A DNA stretch of 7,533 bases, taken from Mucilaginibacter sp. UBA4741. Its GTDB lineage: Bacteria; Bacteroidota; Bacteroidia; Sphingobacteriales; Sphingobacteriaceae. The notes under the pieces were generated by a model. It was not told where the DNA came from, searched no databases, and saw nothing but the letters and a program-made list of their open reading frames with translations. Position 1 is the first letter of the stretch; every line of letters starts with the position of its first letter. The translations under genes and the position numbers were made by a program. Below are positions 1 to 7,161 of the stretch, in pieces. The stretch lies in the NCBI GenBank assembly GCA_002403905.1, contig DHIR01000125.1:18980-26512 (forward strand). The letters are read 5' to 3'.

Positions 1-714
1 GCCTATAGATAGCGGCTTGATCAGCATCATTTGATTTATAAAACGCTGCACACCGGGGTTATCAGTAAAAGAGTTTTTATCTTTTAATTCATCAGCATAA
101 CTAACCATTTGCTGCTCATACTTCATTGGCTCCAACGATGACATGGCATAAAATGCGGCCAGCGATGTTTTATTATCATTAACAAACTTTAAAACCGCGT
201 CAGCATAGCCATTCATGTTGGCAATAAACATTGGCCTGTATACAGCTACCAGCGAATCTGACTCTTTACCTAAAGCTTCAACTTTCGACTGATATTCATC
301 AGCTACCACACGGTTCTTTTCGCCCCAAACATTACTTAGTTTGTTAAACTCCTGTATTTTCTCAGAGCTTTCTGATCCTTTTATTTCATAGGTATGCGCT
401 TTATCAGATTGGTCTGACGAGAAATCAATATCATCGCCGTTCTTAGCTATCAGATCATATATACCGGTACCTATGCGCAGTTTATATAGGTTAGCATAAG
501 GCGCGGCATGTTTAAACTCAAATTTACCATCCGCGCTTACAGCAACCGAGTCGACCACGCTTATCTGTACACTATCCGCTTCCAGCAAGTAAACCTTTTT
601 TACTTTATCCGGATTTTTTAAGGTACCTGATATTTTAAATACCGATTTATCTTTACATGAAGCTAATACCAAGACTAAAGCTATGGCGCTATAAATTATT
701 GAACGGGTTTTCAT
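1..714 (-). CDS. DUF4369-type lipoprotein, N-terminal part (probable TlpA/ResA-like thioredoxin-fold protein), cut by window edge
   Basis: The reading frame is open from ATG at 714 to the left edge, 238 codons with no stop; the C-terminus lies outside. Residues 1-20 (MKTRSIIYSAIALVLVLASC) form a lipoprotein signal peptide with lipobox LASC, so Cys20 would be lipidated and the protein anchored facing the periplasm. Residues about 25-125 (starting FKISGTLKNPDKVKKVYLLE) resemble the beta-rich DUF4369 domain that precedes a thioredoxin-like AhpC/TSA domain in many Bacteroidota proteins. Residues 125-230 are mostly helical and charged. The last visible residues, KPLSIG, match the usual lead-in to that thioredoxin domain (typically G-x-x-APDF), so the catalytic CxxC, if present, is just off the edge. 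The start codon overlaps the gatB stop as ATGA, which supports this start and suggests translational coupling. The redox role is inferred from architecture; the lipoprotein call is read directly. Confidence 0.8.
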   Translation of the reverse strand, partial: MKTRSIIYSAIALVLVLASCKDKSVFKISGTLKNPDKVKKVYLLEADSVQISVVDSVAVSADGKFEFKHAAPYANLYKLRIGTGIYDLIAKNGDDIDFSSDQSDKAHTYEIKGSESSEKIQEFNKLSNVWGEKNRVVADEYQSKVEALGKESDSLVAVYRPMFIANMNGYADAVLKFVNDNKTSLAAFYAMSSLEPMKYEQQMVSYADELKDKNSFTDNPGVQRFINQMMLIKPLSIG

Positions 715-2177
715 TTAGATTCTAATTCTTTGATTAATAATTGATTCGTTGCTTGCGGGTCTATCTTGCCTTTAGAGCTTTTCATGATCTCGCCCATAAA
801 CAAACCCAAAACGCCTTTTTTGCCTTTTTGGTACTCGACAACCTTATCCGGATATTTAGCCAAGGCATCGTGTATGTATTTACTTACATCTTCACCATCG
901 GTGGTAATTAATAAGTTTAGTTCGGTTGCAAGTTCTTCGGCCGTTTTACCCGGTGACTTTAATAGGGCCGGGAACAACTTATGCGAAGCATTGGTATTAT
1001 TGATAGCGCCTGCATCAACCAGCTTAATCAAGCCGACGAGTATTGCTGGTTCAATATGCAGATCTGTAATATGCAGCCCCGTTTCGTTTAAGTGCGATTT
1101 AACGGCACCCATCATTAAGTGGGCGGCAGCTTTATAGTTGGCAGTATGTTTTATCAATTCTTCAAAATATAAGGCGACTTCCTTATCGGCAGTAATTACT
1201 GAAGCGTCATAATCTGATAAACCCAGATCTATATATTTTTTATACAACTGATTTGGTAAAACAGGTAATGTTTTACGGATATTTTCTACATAAGCATTAT
1301 CTAAAACCAATGGCATCAAATCAGGCTCAGGGAAATAACGGTAATCATTAGCCATTTCTTTTGAACGCAGTACCGATGTTTCGCCGGTATCAGCATTAAA
1401 ATTTAACGTGTTTTGATCTATACGGCCACCGGCCTCTATAACCTTTACCTGACGGGCAAATTCATGCTCGATGGCACGTTGTACGTTACGGATAGAGTTT
1501 AGATTTTTAACTTCGCAACGGTTACCATATTCGGTAGCGCCTTTTAGTCTAACGGATATGTTGGCATCGCAACGCATACTGCCTTCTTCCATATTGCCAT
1601 CGCAGATATCCAGGTAGCGTAATAGCTTGCGTATCTCGGTTAAAAACTGGCCGGCTTCTTCGGCACTGCGCATATCAGGTTCTGATACGATCTCTATTAG
1701 CGGTACTCCTGCCCTGTTCAGATCAATCAATGAATCTTCATGGTGATTATCATGCATGCTTTTGCCTGCATCCTCTTCCATGTGGATATGATGGATGGCT
1801 AAGTCTTTAGTCGTTCCATTAGCTAACCTAACCAAAACAGAACCGCCTAAACAAATAGGTGCCTGATCTTGTGTTATCTGGTAGCCTTTGGGCAGATCGG
1901 CATAAAAATAATTTTTACGGGCGAAGCTGTTTTTTAGGTTGATGGTGCAATTGCAGGCCAAACCCATTTTAACAGCATACTCGACCATGCGCTTGTTTAT
2001 CCGTGGTAATGTACCCGGATGGCCCAATGATATCGCACTGATATGGTGATTTGGCTCTCCGCCAAAAGCGGCAGAATCAGACGAGAAGGATTTGCTTAAG
2101 GTAGATAGCTGAGCATGAACCTCTAATCCAACAACTAATTCATACTTTCCGGCTATTTCTACTGGTAGAAGTGTCAT
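711..2177 (-). CDS. gatB: Aspartyl/glutamyl-tRNA(Asn/Gln) amidotransferase subunit B
   Basis: 488 residues, the usual GatB length. GatB is the tRNA-binding and kinase-like subunit of cytoplasmic GatCAB, which activates the side-chain carboxylate of Glu-tRNA(Gln) or Asp-tRNA(Asn) with ATP; GatA supplies ammonia from glutamine. Family signatures visible in order: VGLEVHAQL (16-24), DLPKGYQITQ (94-103), HMEEDAGKS (132-140), DLNRAGVPLIEIVSEPD (152-168), GSMRCDANISVR (199-210), EVKNLNS (222-228) and DYRYFPEPDL (278-287) in the cradle domain. A helical linker and a YqeY-like tail follow at about 335-486, with KKGVLGLFMGEIMKSSKGKIDP (453-474) as its conserved tRNA-binding segment. The ATG at 2177 fits the normal N-terminus; no clear Shine-Dalgarno is visible, as is common in this phylum. 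gatA and gatC are not in the window. The gene lies 90 bp downstream of alaS on the same strand and overlaps the next gene by 4 nt. It looks intact. Confidence 0.97.
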   Translation of the reverse strand: MTLLPVEIAGKYELVVGLEVHAQLSTLSKSFSSDSAAFGGEPNHHISAISLGHPGTLPRINKRMVEYAVKMGLACNCTINLKNSFARKNYFYADLPKGYQITQDQAPICLGGSVLVRLANGTTKDLAIHHIHMEEDAGKSMHDNHHEDSLIDLNRAGVPLIEIVSEPDMRSAEEAGQFLTEIRKLLRYLDICDGNMEEGSMRCDANISVRLKGATEYGNRCEVKNLNSIRNVQRAIEHEFARQVKVIEAGGRIDQNTLNFNADTGETSVLRSKEMANDYRYFPEPDLMPLVLDNAYVENIRKTLPVLPNQLYKKYIDLGLSDYDASVITADKEVALYFEELIKHTANYKAAAHLMMGAVKSHLNETGLHITDLHIEPAILVGLIKLVDAGAINNTNASHKLFPALLKSPGKTAEELATELNLLITTDGEDVSKYIHDALAKYPDKVVEYQKGKKGVLGLFMGEIMKSSKGKIDPQATNQLLIKELESK

Positions 2178-2212
2178 AAATTAAAAGATGAGCAATATTC
2201 GCTTATCAGCGT

Positions 2213-2220
2213 CAAATATA
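2213..2220 (-). promoter_or_regulatory. gatB: Possible gatB promoter -7 box (TATATTTG)
   Basis: On the minus strand this octamer reads TATATTTG, a full match to the Bacteroidota primary sigma -7 consensus TAnnTTTG. Transcription would start near 2209, giving an untranslated leader of roughly 32 nt before the gatB ATG at 2177. I see no convincing TTTG -33 element at the expected 19-21 nt upstream, where the GC-rich hairpin lies instead, so this is a half-supported promoter. If real, gatB and the lipoprotein can be transcribed independently of alaS. Confidence 0.4.
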
Positions 2221-2225
2221 TAAAA

Positions 2226-2256
2226 CCCCCTCTAAATCTCCCCCTTTGGGGGAGAC
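2226..2256. repeat. REP-like GC-rich hairpin between alaS and gatB
   Basis: TCTCCCCC (2237-2244) and GGGGGAGA (2248-2255) form a perfect 8-bp stem with a TTT loop. It is preceded by CCCCCTCTAAA, so 2226-2244 also reads as a perfect 19-bp mirror repeat (CCCCCTCTAAATCTCCCCC). From memory, this pattern of C-run, TCTAAAT, C-run, G-run, AGACTT recurs between genes in many Bacteroidota genomes; I could not verify copy number. It sits 13 nt past the alaS stop and could attenuate transcription or protect the alaS mRNA 3' end. It is not a canonical terminator for alaS, because the sequence after the stem on the minus strand is TTTAGAGGGGG and not a U-run. Confidence 0.6.
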
Positions 2257-2267
2257 TTTTATTTGGG

Positions 2268-5006
2268 TTATGCAATAAAGCTTTTCGCTTTTACCAATAC
2301 AGCATCCAACCCACTTATATCCTTACCACCAGCAGTAGCAAAAAACGGCTGACCACCACCACCACCTTGTATCTCTTTAGCCAGTTCGCGTACAATGTTG
2401 CCCGCGTTAAGGCCTTTTTCTTTCACCAGGTTATCGGCTACCATAACGGTAACGTTTGGCTTGCCGTCAATAATGGCGGTTAGTACCAGGTAAAGATTTG
2501 GCACGATGTCTTTTAAATTATAAGCCAGGTTCTTAATAGCATCGGCATTTGGCAGCTCAACCCTTTGAGCGATGAAGTTAACGCCGTTTATAGCTTCGGC
2601 CTGTTTAGCTAATTCATCTTTTAAGCCTGATGATTTTTCTAAAATGCTTTTCTCTATCTCTTTCTTTAAACGGGTGTTCTCTTCTAATAAGCCTTCTATG
2701 CTTTTGGCAATGTCTTTAGGGTTCTTCAATAGCTCTTTAACCTGGCAAACCAGCTTTGTTTGCTCGTTAATAAAGTTCTCGGCACCTAAACCTGTAATTG
2801 CCTCTATGCGGCGCACGCCGGCTGCTACAGCGCTTTCTGATATTATTTTAAAGTAACCAATAGCGCCCGTGGCTTTAACGTGCGTACCGCCGCAAAGCTC
2901 CTTGCTGAATTTCTCATCGAAAGTAATAACCCTTACAAAGTCGCCATATTTCTCACCGAACAATGCGGTAACGCCGCTAGTAATAGCTACATCATAAGGT
3001 ACGTTGCGTTGTTCGTTAAGGGCGATATTCTCGCGTACCTTTTCGTTTACTATGGCTTCAATATGGGCCAGTTCCTCATCAGTTACTTTAGCAAAGTGTG
3101 AAAAGTCAAAACGCAGGTAATCGCTGTTAACTAATGATCCTTTTTGGTTTACGTGCGTACCCAATACCTGTTTCATGGCGGCATGCAGCAAGTGCGTGGC
3201 GCTATGGTTATTCATGATATTATTGCGGCGGTCCCTGTCGACAATAGCGGTTAACGCATCGTCAATATCCTCGGGTAGTTTATCTACATAATGAACAATA
3301 AGGCCGTTCTCTTTCTTGGTATCAGTAACATTCACCACCTCACCATCCGGGAAAACCAGCTCGCCTGTATCTCCTACCTGGCCGCCGCTTTCGGCATAGA
3401 AAGGTGTTTTATCCAATACCAATTGGTATTGCTCCTTACCTTTTGCAGTTACTTTACGGTATTTGGTTACGTGGGAAATGGTTTCGGTTTCATCGTAACC
3501 GGTGAAAACGGTTTCTTCATCTTTTAAAGTAACCCAATCGCCGGTATCAACAATGGATGCAGCGCGGGAACGTGTTTTTTGTTCTTGGAGAGCTTTATTA
3601 AAGCCTTCAATATCAACCGTCCAGCCTATTTCACGAGCCATTAATTCGGTTAAATCTATTGGAAATCCAAAAGTATCTGAAAGTTCAAACGCAAATTTTC
3701 CAACAATAAGTTTACTACTTCTTTCAGATTTAAACTCTTGCTGTAATCGAATAGAAGCATTTGCTAATTCACTAATTACATTTTCACTTTTTTCGCCAAT
3801 AGGAAAAGTAACTGCATCATTTAATTTTGTCGTATAATTCCAGAATCTTATCAATCCATTTTCTAAAGTTCTCAAAAATGATGCCTCCTCCTCCAAAATC
3901 ACCTTCTGCACAAAATCCTTCTGATTATATAATTCATCAAACACACCTTTAAACTGCTCGGCCAACAAAGGCACTAACAAATTTAAAAATGGTTCTTTAA
4001 ATCCTAAGTATTGATATTGATACCTAACAGCTCTACGTAATATCCTGCGGATAACATACCCTGCTTTATTGTTTGACGGTAATTGTCCGTCGGCAATAGT
4101 AAAGCTCACGGCACGGATATGGTCGGCCAATACACGCATGGCAACGGCGGTGTTCCAGTCCGCATCGCCCGATACAGCGGCGGCATTATATTTTTTACCT
4201 GATTTCTCAACGATAAATTCTATTGTAGGACTAAATACATCACTATCGTAGTTTGATGATTTGCCTTGTATCACCCGCACTAATCGTTCAAAACCCATCC
4301 CGGTATCTACATGCTGTGCAGGCAATGGTTGTAACGATCCGTCTTTTAGACGATTAAACTGCATAAAAACATTGTTCCAGATCTCAATAACCTGCGGGTC
4401 ATCGGCATTAACTAACGTAGCACCAGCAACTTTTGCCACTTCGCTAGCAGGGCGGTTATCATAATGTATCTCAGAGCATGGGCCACATGGACCGGTTTCG
4501 CCCATCTCCCAAAAATTATCTTTTTTGTTGCCTAAAAGGATATGATCTTCGGGTACATAAGCTTTCCAAAAGTCATAAGCTTCCTGGTCTTTTGGTAGAC
4601 CCTCTTTATCATCGCCTTCAAAAACAGTAACATATAGGCGTTTTTTGTCTATTTTTAAAACATCGGTCAGCAGTTCCCAGCTCCACTCGATTGCTTCTTT
4701 TTTAAAGTAATCGCCAAAGCTCCAGTTGCCCAACATTTCGAACATGGTATGGTGATAGGTATCAATACCTACCTCTTCCAAATCATTATGCTTGCCCGAT
4801 ACGCGTAAACAACGCTGCGTATCCGCAACGCGCGGAGATTTTGCAGGCGCTTCCCCCAAAAATATATCCTTAAACTGGTTCATACCCGCATTGGTGAACA
4901 TCAGTGTAGGGTCGTTTTTAACAACAATAGGTGCAGAAGGCACAATGGTGTGCCCTTTAGAAGCAAAAAAATCAAGAAAAGCCTGTCGTATTTGATTAGC
5001 GGTCAT
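2268..5006 (-). CDS. alaS: Alanyl-tRNA synthetase
   Basis: 912 residues; class II synthetase that charges tRNA(Ala) with alanine in the cytoplasm and hydrolyses mischarged Ser-/Gly-tRNA(Ala). Aminoacylation core at about 1-245: RCLRVSGKHNDLEEVG (65-80), HTMFEMLGNWSFGDYF (86-101), GPCGPCSEIHYD (172-183) and motif 3 GMGFERL (236-242). A helical tRNA-recognition domain follows to about 440, then SDTFGFPIDLTEL (443-455). The editing domain at about 490-720 carries the zinc-type ligand pairs HSATH (601-605) and CGGTH (705-709). A coiled-coil segment (about 745-800) leads to the C-Ala/DHHA1 domain with the glycine-rich GGGGGQPFFATAGG (881-894). All key motifs are present, so the enzyme should be functional. 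Oddity: it is about 35 residues longer than the roughly 876 of E. coli AlaRS (recalled), and the extra length falls at about 388-438 inside an AT-rich tract. Start ATG 5006 gives the standard N-terminus MTANQIRQAFLDFF; no Shine-Dalgarno and no clear promoter were found. Confidence 0.98.
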   Translation of the reverse strand: MTANQIRQAFLDFFASKGHTIVPSAPIVVKNDPTLMFTNAGMNQFKDIFLGEAPAKSPRVADTQRCLRVSGKHNDLEEVGIDTYHHTMFEMLGNWSFGDYFKKEAIEWSWELLTDVLKIDKKRLYVTVFEGDDKEGLPKDQEAYDFWKAYVPEDHILLGNKKDNFWEMGETGPCGPCSEIHYDNRPASEVAKVAGATLVNADDPQVIEIWNNVFMQFNRLKDGSLQPLPAQHVDTGMGFERLVRVIQGKSSNYDSDVFSPTIEFIVEKSGKKYNAAAVSGDADWNTAVAMRVLADHIRAVSFTIADGQLPSNNKAGYVIRRILRRAVRYQYQYLGFKEPFLNLLVPLLAEQFKGVFDELYNQKDFVQKVILEEEASFLRTLENGLIRFWNYTTKLNDAVTFPIGEKSENVISELANASIRLQQEFKSERSSKLIVGKFAFELSDTFGFPIDLTELMAREIGWTVDIEGFNKALQEQKTRSRAASIVDTGDWVTLKDEETVFTGYDETETISHVTKYRKVTAKGKEQYQLVLDKTPFYAESGGQVGDTGELVFPDGEVVNVTDTKKENGLIVHYVDKLPEDIDDALTAIVDRDRRNNIMNNHSATHLLHAAMKQVLGTHVNQKGSLVNSDYLRFDFSHFAKVTDEELAHIEAIVNEKVRENIALNEQRNVPYDVAITSGVTALFGEKYGDFVRVITFDEKFSKELCGGTHVKATGAIGYFKIISESAVAAGVRRIEAITGLGAENFINEQTKLVCQVKELLKNPKDIAKSIEGLLEENTRLKKEIEKSILEKSSGLKDELAKQAEAINGVNFIAQRVELPNADAIKNLAYNLKDIVPNLYLVLTAIIDGKPNVTVMVADNLVKEKGLNAGNIVRELAKEIQGGGGGQPFFATAGGKDISGLDAVLVKAKSFIA

Positions 5007-5017
5007 AACCGCAAAAG

Positions 5018-5067
5018 TGTGAAATTTTGTGTGAAATTATGAGAAATTTATGTGAAATTATGAGAAA
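5018..5067. repeat. AT-rich direct repeat upstream of alaS
   Basis: TGTGAAATTATGAGAAA occurs exactly at 5030-5046 and again at 5051-5067, a period of 21 bp, with a partial copy (TGTGAAATT) at 5018-5026. The array ends 12 bp from the alaS start codon, so it probably lies in the alaS leader or promoter. The rest of the 108-bp gap (5007-5114) is AT-rich; I could not identify a convincing TAnnTTTG box for alaS or a clear terminator for the upstream beta-helix gene. The repeat may simply be slippage duplication of non-coding sequence. Confidence 0.75.
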
Positions 5068-5114
5068 AAAATGCGGCTATATAACTATAATGCATCAATG
5101 TACTATGTTTTTAA

Positions 5115-6634
5115 TTAATTGTTTGACAAGCCAAATGGCGTGACATATAGTAAAACAGGGTTAGTTTCTTTAAATAACGTTTTGAGAGCTACACTTATTG
5201 ATTTGTCAAAGGCGTACTTTGTATGCTTGCTACCCAACGTACCTGTGGGGATGTCTGTAAATTGAATATAGGTATTGTCTTGTAAAGCAGGCAACCATTC
5301 TTCATTGTCAGCCTCTATATCCAATAATCCCACAGCTCCGCGATCGAAGATATTGTTCCTGATGACAAAATTAGAGGCCCGGTTATAATGATTCCATGAT
5401 TTTATATGAGCCGGTGTTTCTTTGTCGGGGCGTTGCATCCCCCAACCAAATCCGGAACGACGTAATATATTGTTATAAATAGTAATGCTATCCATATATC
5501 GTTCACTGTCATTAGCAGCTTTCCCCACAAAGTATTCGATTGAATCACACAATCTTCGACCAAATTATTAGAATAGACTATATCTTTCATAACAATTGGT
5601 TCATTACCTCCCGTAGAAAATTGATGAGTTATGCCGGCGTCATAAACCTGATAAATATAGCAGTTGTCAACCAGGTAATGCGCACAACCTCCGTAAACCT
5701 CAATACCATTGCCGTAGCGGGTCGGGAACGAACGCCCGTACAAGTTTTCTCCCTGAATAGATCCTCCAATCCATCCAATTTCACAATTGGTAACAGTTAA
5801 GCCTTTTGTTGTGCCGCTCCCTATGCCATGCGCACCACTGTATTTAAGGCATAAATTGTCAATTGTGACATTGTCTTTGGCATATATAATATTAGTTTTT
5901 ACAAGCAGTTCTATTGATTTGAAACGTTTAGCCGGATTACCTTTAGAAGAATATAGATAAAGGCGTTTGGCATCTTTATAATCATGATAAAACTCTAAGT
6001 CAACTTTCAAGTCGCGGTAATCAGTAAATGGCTCTTTTGTTCCGAGATGTACTGTTAACCCATCCTGCAGTTTCTCTTTCAAAACCTTTACAGCGCAAGA
6101 TGCGCCATCATTAAAAACCAACGTGCCTATATCGTTTGGCAGCTCCATATCGTAGATATATACGTTCGGGGTTTCTGTTGCAATCCATTTACCCTCTTTT
6201 GCAGCATCACAGAGAGAACCATATATTTTAGGCTTTTCACCCTTCCCATAGGCAGAATAGGTCACACCGTTTTTCGATTTAATGTACCCTCGCCATAAGT
6301 CTCCACGCCGCAATAATACTGCATCTCCTGCCTGTAGGTCTAGCGAATTTACTTTACTCAAGTCCTTTAAGGGCTTTTTAGGGGATAGCCCGTCATTGGC
6401 ATTATTGCCATTTGCCGCAACATAATAGGATTTCCCTTGGATATTGACTTTGGTTTGGGTTTTACGAATATTCTGTTTCATAGCTTCTGCTTTGCGATCG
6501 AGATTGGCTATAAAGGTTACCGATTGCTGATAATTATAATTTTGGTTAAGATTTTCATTCCGAACAACTGTTTGAGCATTACTTTGTAAGAATGTTAAAA
6601 CAAACGGAAGCAATACAGCAATGTGCTTTTTCAT
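5115..6634 (-). pseudogene. Secreted right-handed parallel beta-helix protein, disrupted by a single-base frameshift
   Basis: ATG 6634 starts a clear signal peptide (MKKHIAVLLPFVLTFLQSNA, likely cut before Gln21); an in-frame ATG at 6670 would add 12 residues ahead of it and is less likely. After a linker comes the motif YYVAANGNNANDGLSPKKP (70-88), then GDAVLLRRGDLWRG (103-116), an opening typical of Bacteroidota beta-helix proteins related to polysaccharide-active enzymes. Asn/Ile/Val-rich coils follow from about residue 250 (NVTIDNLCLKYSG, GLTVTNCEIGW, NYLVDNC-like turns). The frame breaks near 5543-5545: upstream ends NNLVEDCVI, and the continuation SIEYFVGKAANDSERY is one frame over, running to TAA at 5115. 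Restoring one A/T pair gives a continuous product of 506 residues reading NNLVEDCVISIEYFVG, so a one-base deletion (or sequencing error) is the simplest explanation. Substrate and reaction cannot be assigned; I see no diagnostic lyase residues. It is separated from alaS by 108 bp and diverges from merR. Confidence 0.8.
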
Positions 6635-6741
6635 AATTACGGTGTTTAGAGGTTCCTTTCGAATATTCATTTGCTTACGGTTAAACCGCCAATGGTTAAC
6701 AGATCGATATTAAGAAAATAGAATCGAAAGTAATTTTTATT

Positions 6742-6757
6742 GCGGTAAAATTTCCGC
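6742..6757. other. Short palindrome in the divergent beta-helix/merR intergenic region
   Basis: GCGG (6742-6745) and CCGC (6754-6757) flank the AT-rich core TAAAATTT, giving an operator-like near-palindrome of 16 bp (12 of 16 positions symmetric). It lies about 107 bp upstream of the beta-helix ATG and about 70 bp upstream of the merR -7 box. Nothing shows which protein, if any, binds it; such a short symmetry can occur by chance. The rest of 6635-6825 is AT-rich with GGTTAA repeated at about 6679 and 6694, and holds no other feature I can support. Confidence 0.25.
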
Positions 6758-6814
6758 TACGTGGCACAAAATGATATTTAATATTGCTTGCATAAATCAA
6801 CATCCGAAAATTAT

Positions 6815-6822
6815 TACATTTG
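6815..6822 (+). promoter_or_regulatory. Probable merR promoter -7 box (TACATTTG)
   Basis: TACATTTG matches the Bacteroidota -7 consensus TAnnTTTG at every fixed position. A CTTG at 6787-6790 could serve as the -33 element, but the 24-nt spacing is a little longer than the usual 17-23. With the box centred at -7, transcription would begin at about 6826, which is the A of the merR ATG, so the message would be leaderless or nearly so. The alternative is that translation starts at the in-frame ATG at 6856. Confidence 0.55.
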
Positions 6823-6825
6823 TAT

Positions 6826-7161
6826 ATGCCTTACAAGGAACACGAGATCAGTAAAATGTATTATACCATAGGCGAGGTATCGGCTATGTTTGATGTTAAC
6901 CCGTCATTACTGCGTTTTTATGAAAAAGAGTTTGATGTGCTTCAACCCAAGAAGAACAAAAAAGGCAACCGCTTATTTACTCCCGAGGATATTGAGAACC
7001 TAAAGATCATCATCCACCTTACAAAAGACAAAGGCTATACCCTACAAGGCGCCAAAGAACATTTAAAAGGTAACCTGGATGATAGCAAGGGTAGCCAACG
7101 CGTTATCAATTCGTTAGAAAATTTGAAGAAGTTTCTTTTAGAGGTACGAGATCAATTGTAG
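6826..7161 (+). CDS. Short MerR-family transcriptional regulator
   Basis: 111 residues from ATG 6826. The winged helix-turn-helix DNA-binding domain of the MerR family fills most of the protein: YYTIGEVSAMFDVNPSLLRFYEKEF (12-36) is the HTH with its linker, PKKNKKGNRLFTPEDIENL (41-59) is the wing and third helix, and HLTKDKGYTLQGAKEHLKG (64-82) completes the domain. Residues 83-111 form a short predicted helix, presumably the dimerisation helix; there is no C-terminal effector- or metal-binding domain and no cysteine, so no inducer can be proposed. Short MerR proteins of this wording are common in Bacteroidota, where their targets are mostly unknown. An in-frame TTG at 6820 lies inside the -7 box and is rejected as a start; ATG 6856 (MYYTIGEV) is a possible alternative giving 101 residues. 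The stop codon TAG ends in the first base of a large inverted repeat. Confidence 0.9.
   Translation: MPYKEHEISKMYYTIGEVSAMFDVNPSLLRFYEKEFDVLQPKKNKKGNRLFTPEDIENLKIIIHLTKDKGYTLQGAKEHLKGNLDDSKGSQRVINSLENLKKFLLEVRDQL

Noticed and set aside
766..1137. Plus-strand ORF opposite gatB (and similar plus-strand frames opposite alaS and the beta-helix gene)
   Set aside because: These are antisense shadows of well-supported genes; their translations show no recognisable domain or start signals.
2237..2260. Canonical intrinsic terminator for alaS
   Set aside because: The run of T residues (CTTTTATTT) lies after the stem on the plus strand; on the alaS strand the stem is followed by TTTAGAGGGGG, so the U-tract is on the wrong side.
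3693..3845. Intein or inserted mobile peptide element in AlaRS
   Set aside because: Far too short for an intein, with no splicing-type Cys/Ser...HN boundary, and no repeat-encoded palindrome at DNA level.
5018..5067. CRISPR-like array
   Set aside because: Only two full short copies with a 4-base gap between them, no spacers of constant length and no cas genes nearby.
5115..5552. A separate 145-residue gene starting at TTG 5552
   Set aside because: It has no start signal, begins mid-domain, and joins seamlessly to the upstream beta-helix frame after a one-base correction; it is the C-terminal part of that gene.
5540..5555. Programmed ribosomal frameshift in the beta-helix gene
   Set aside because: No slippery heptamer or evident downstream structure is visible at the junction, and a secreted beta-helix protein is not a family known for recoding.
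6820..6825. TTG at 6820 as the merR start
   Set aside because: It lies inside the TACATTTG promoter box, so it would not be transcribed; the ATG two codons later is preferred.
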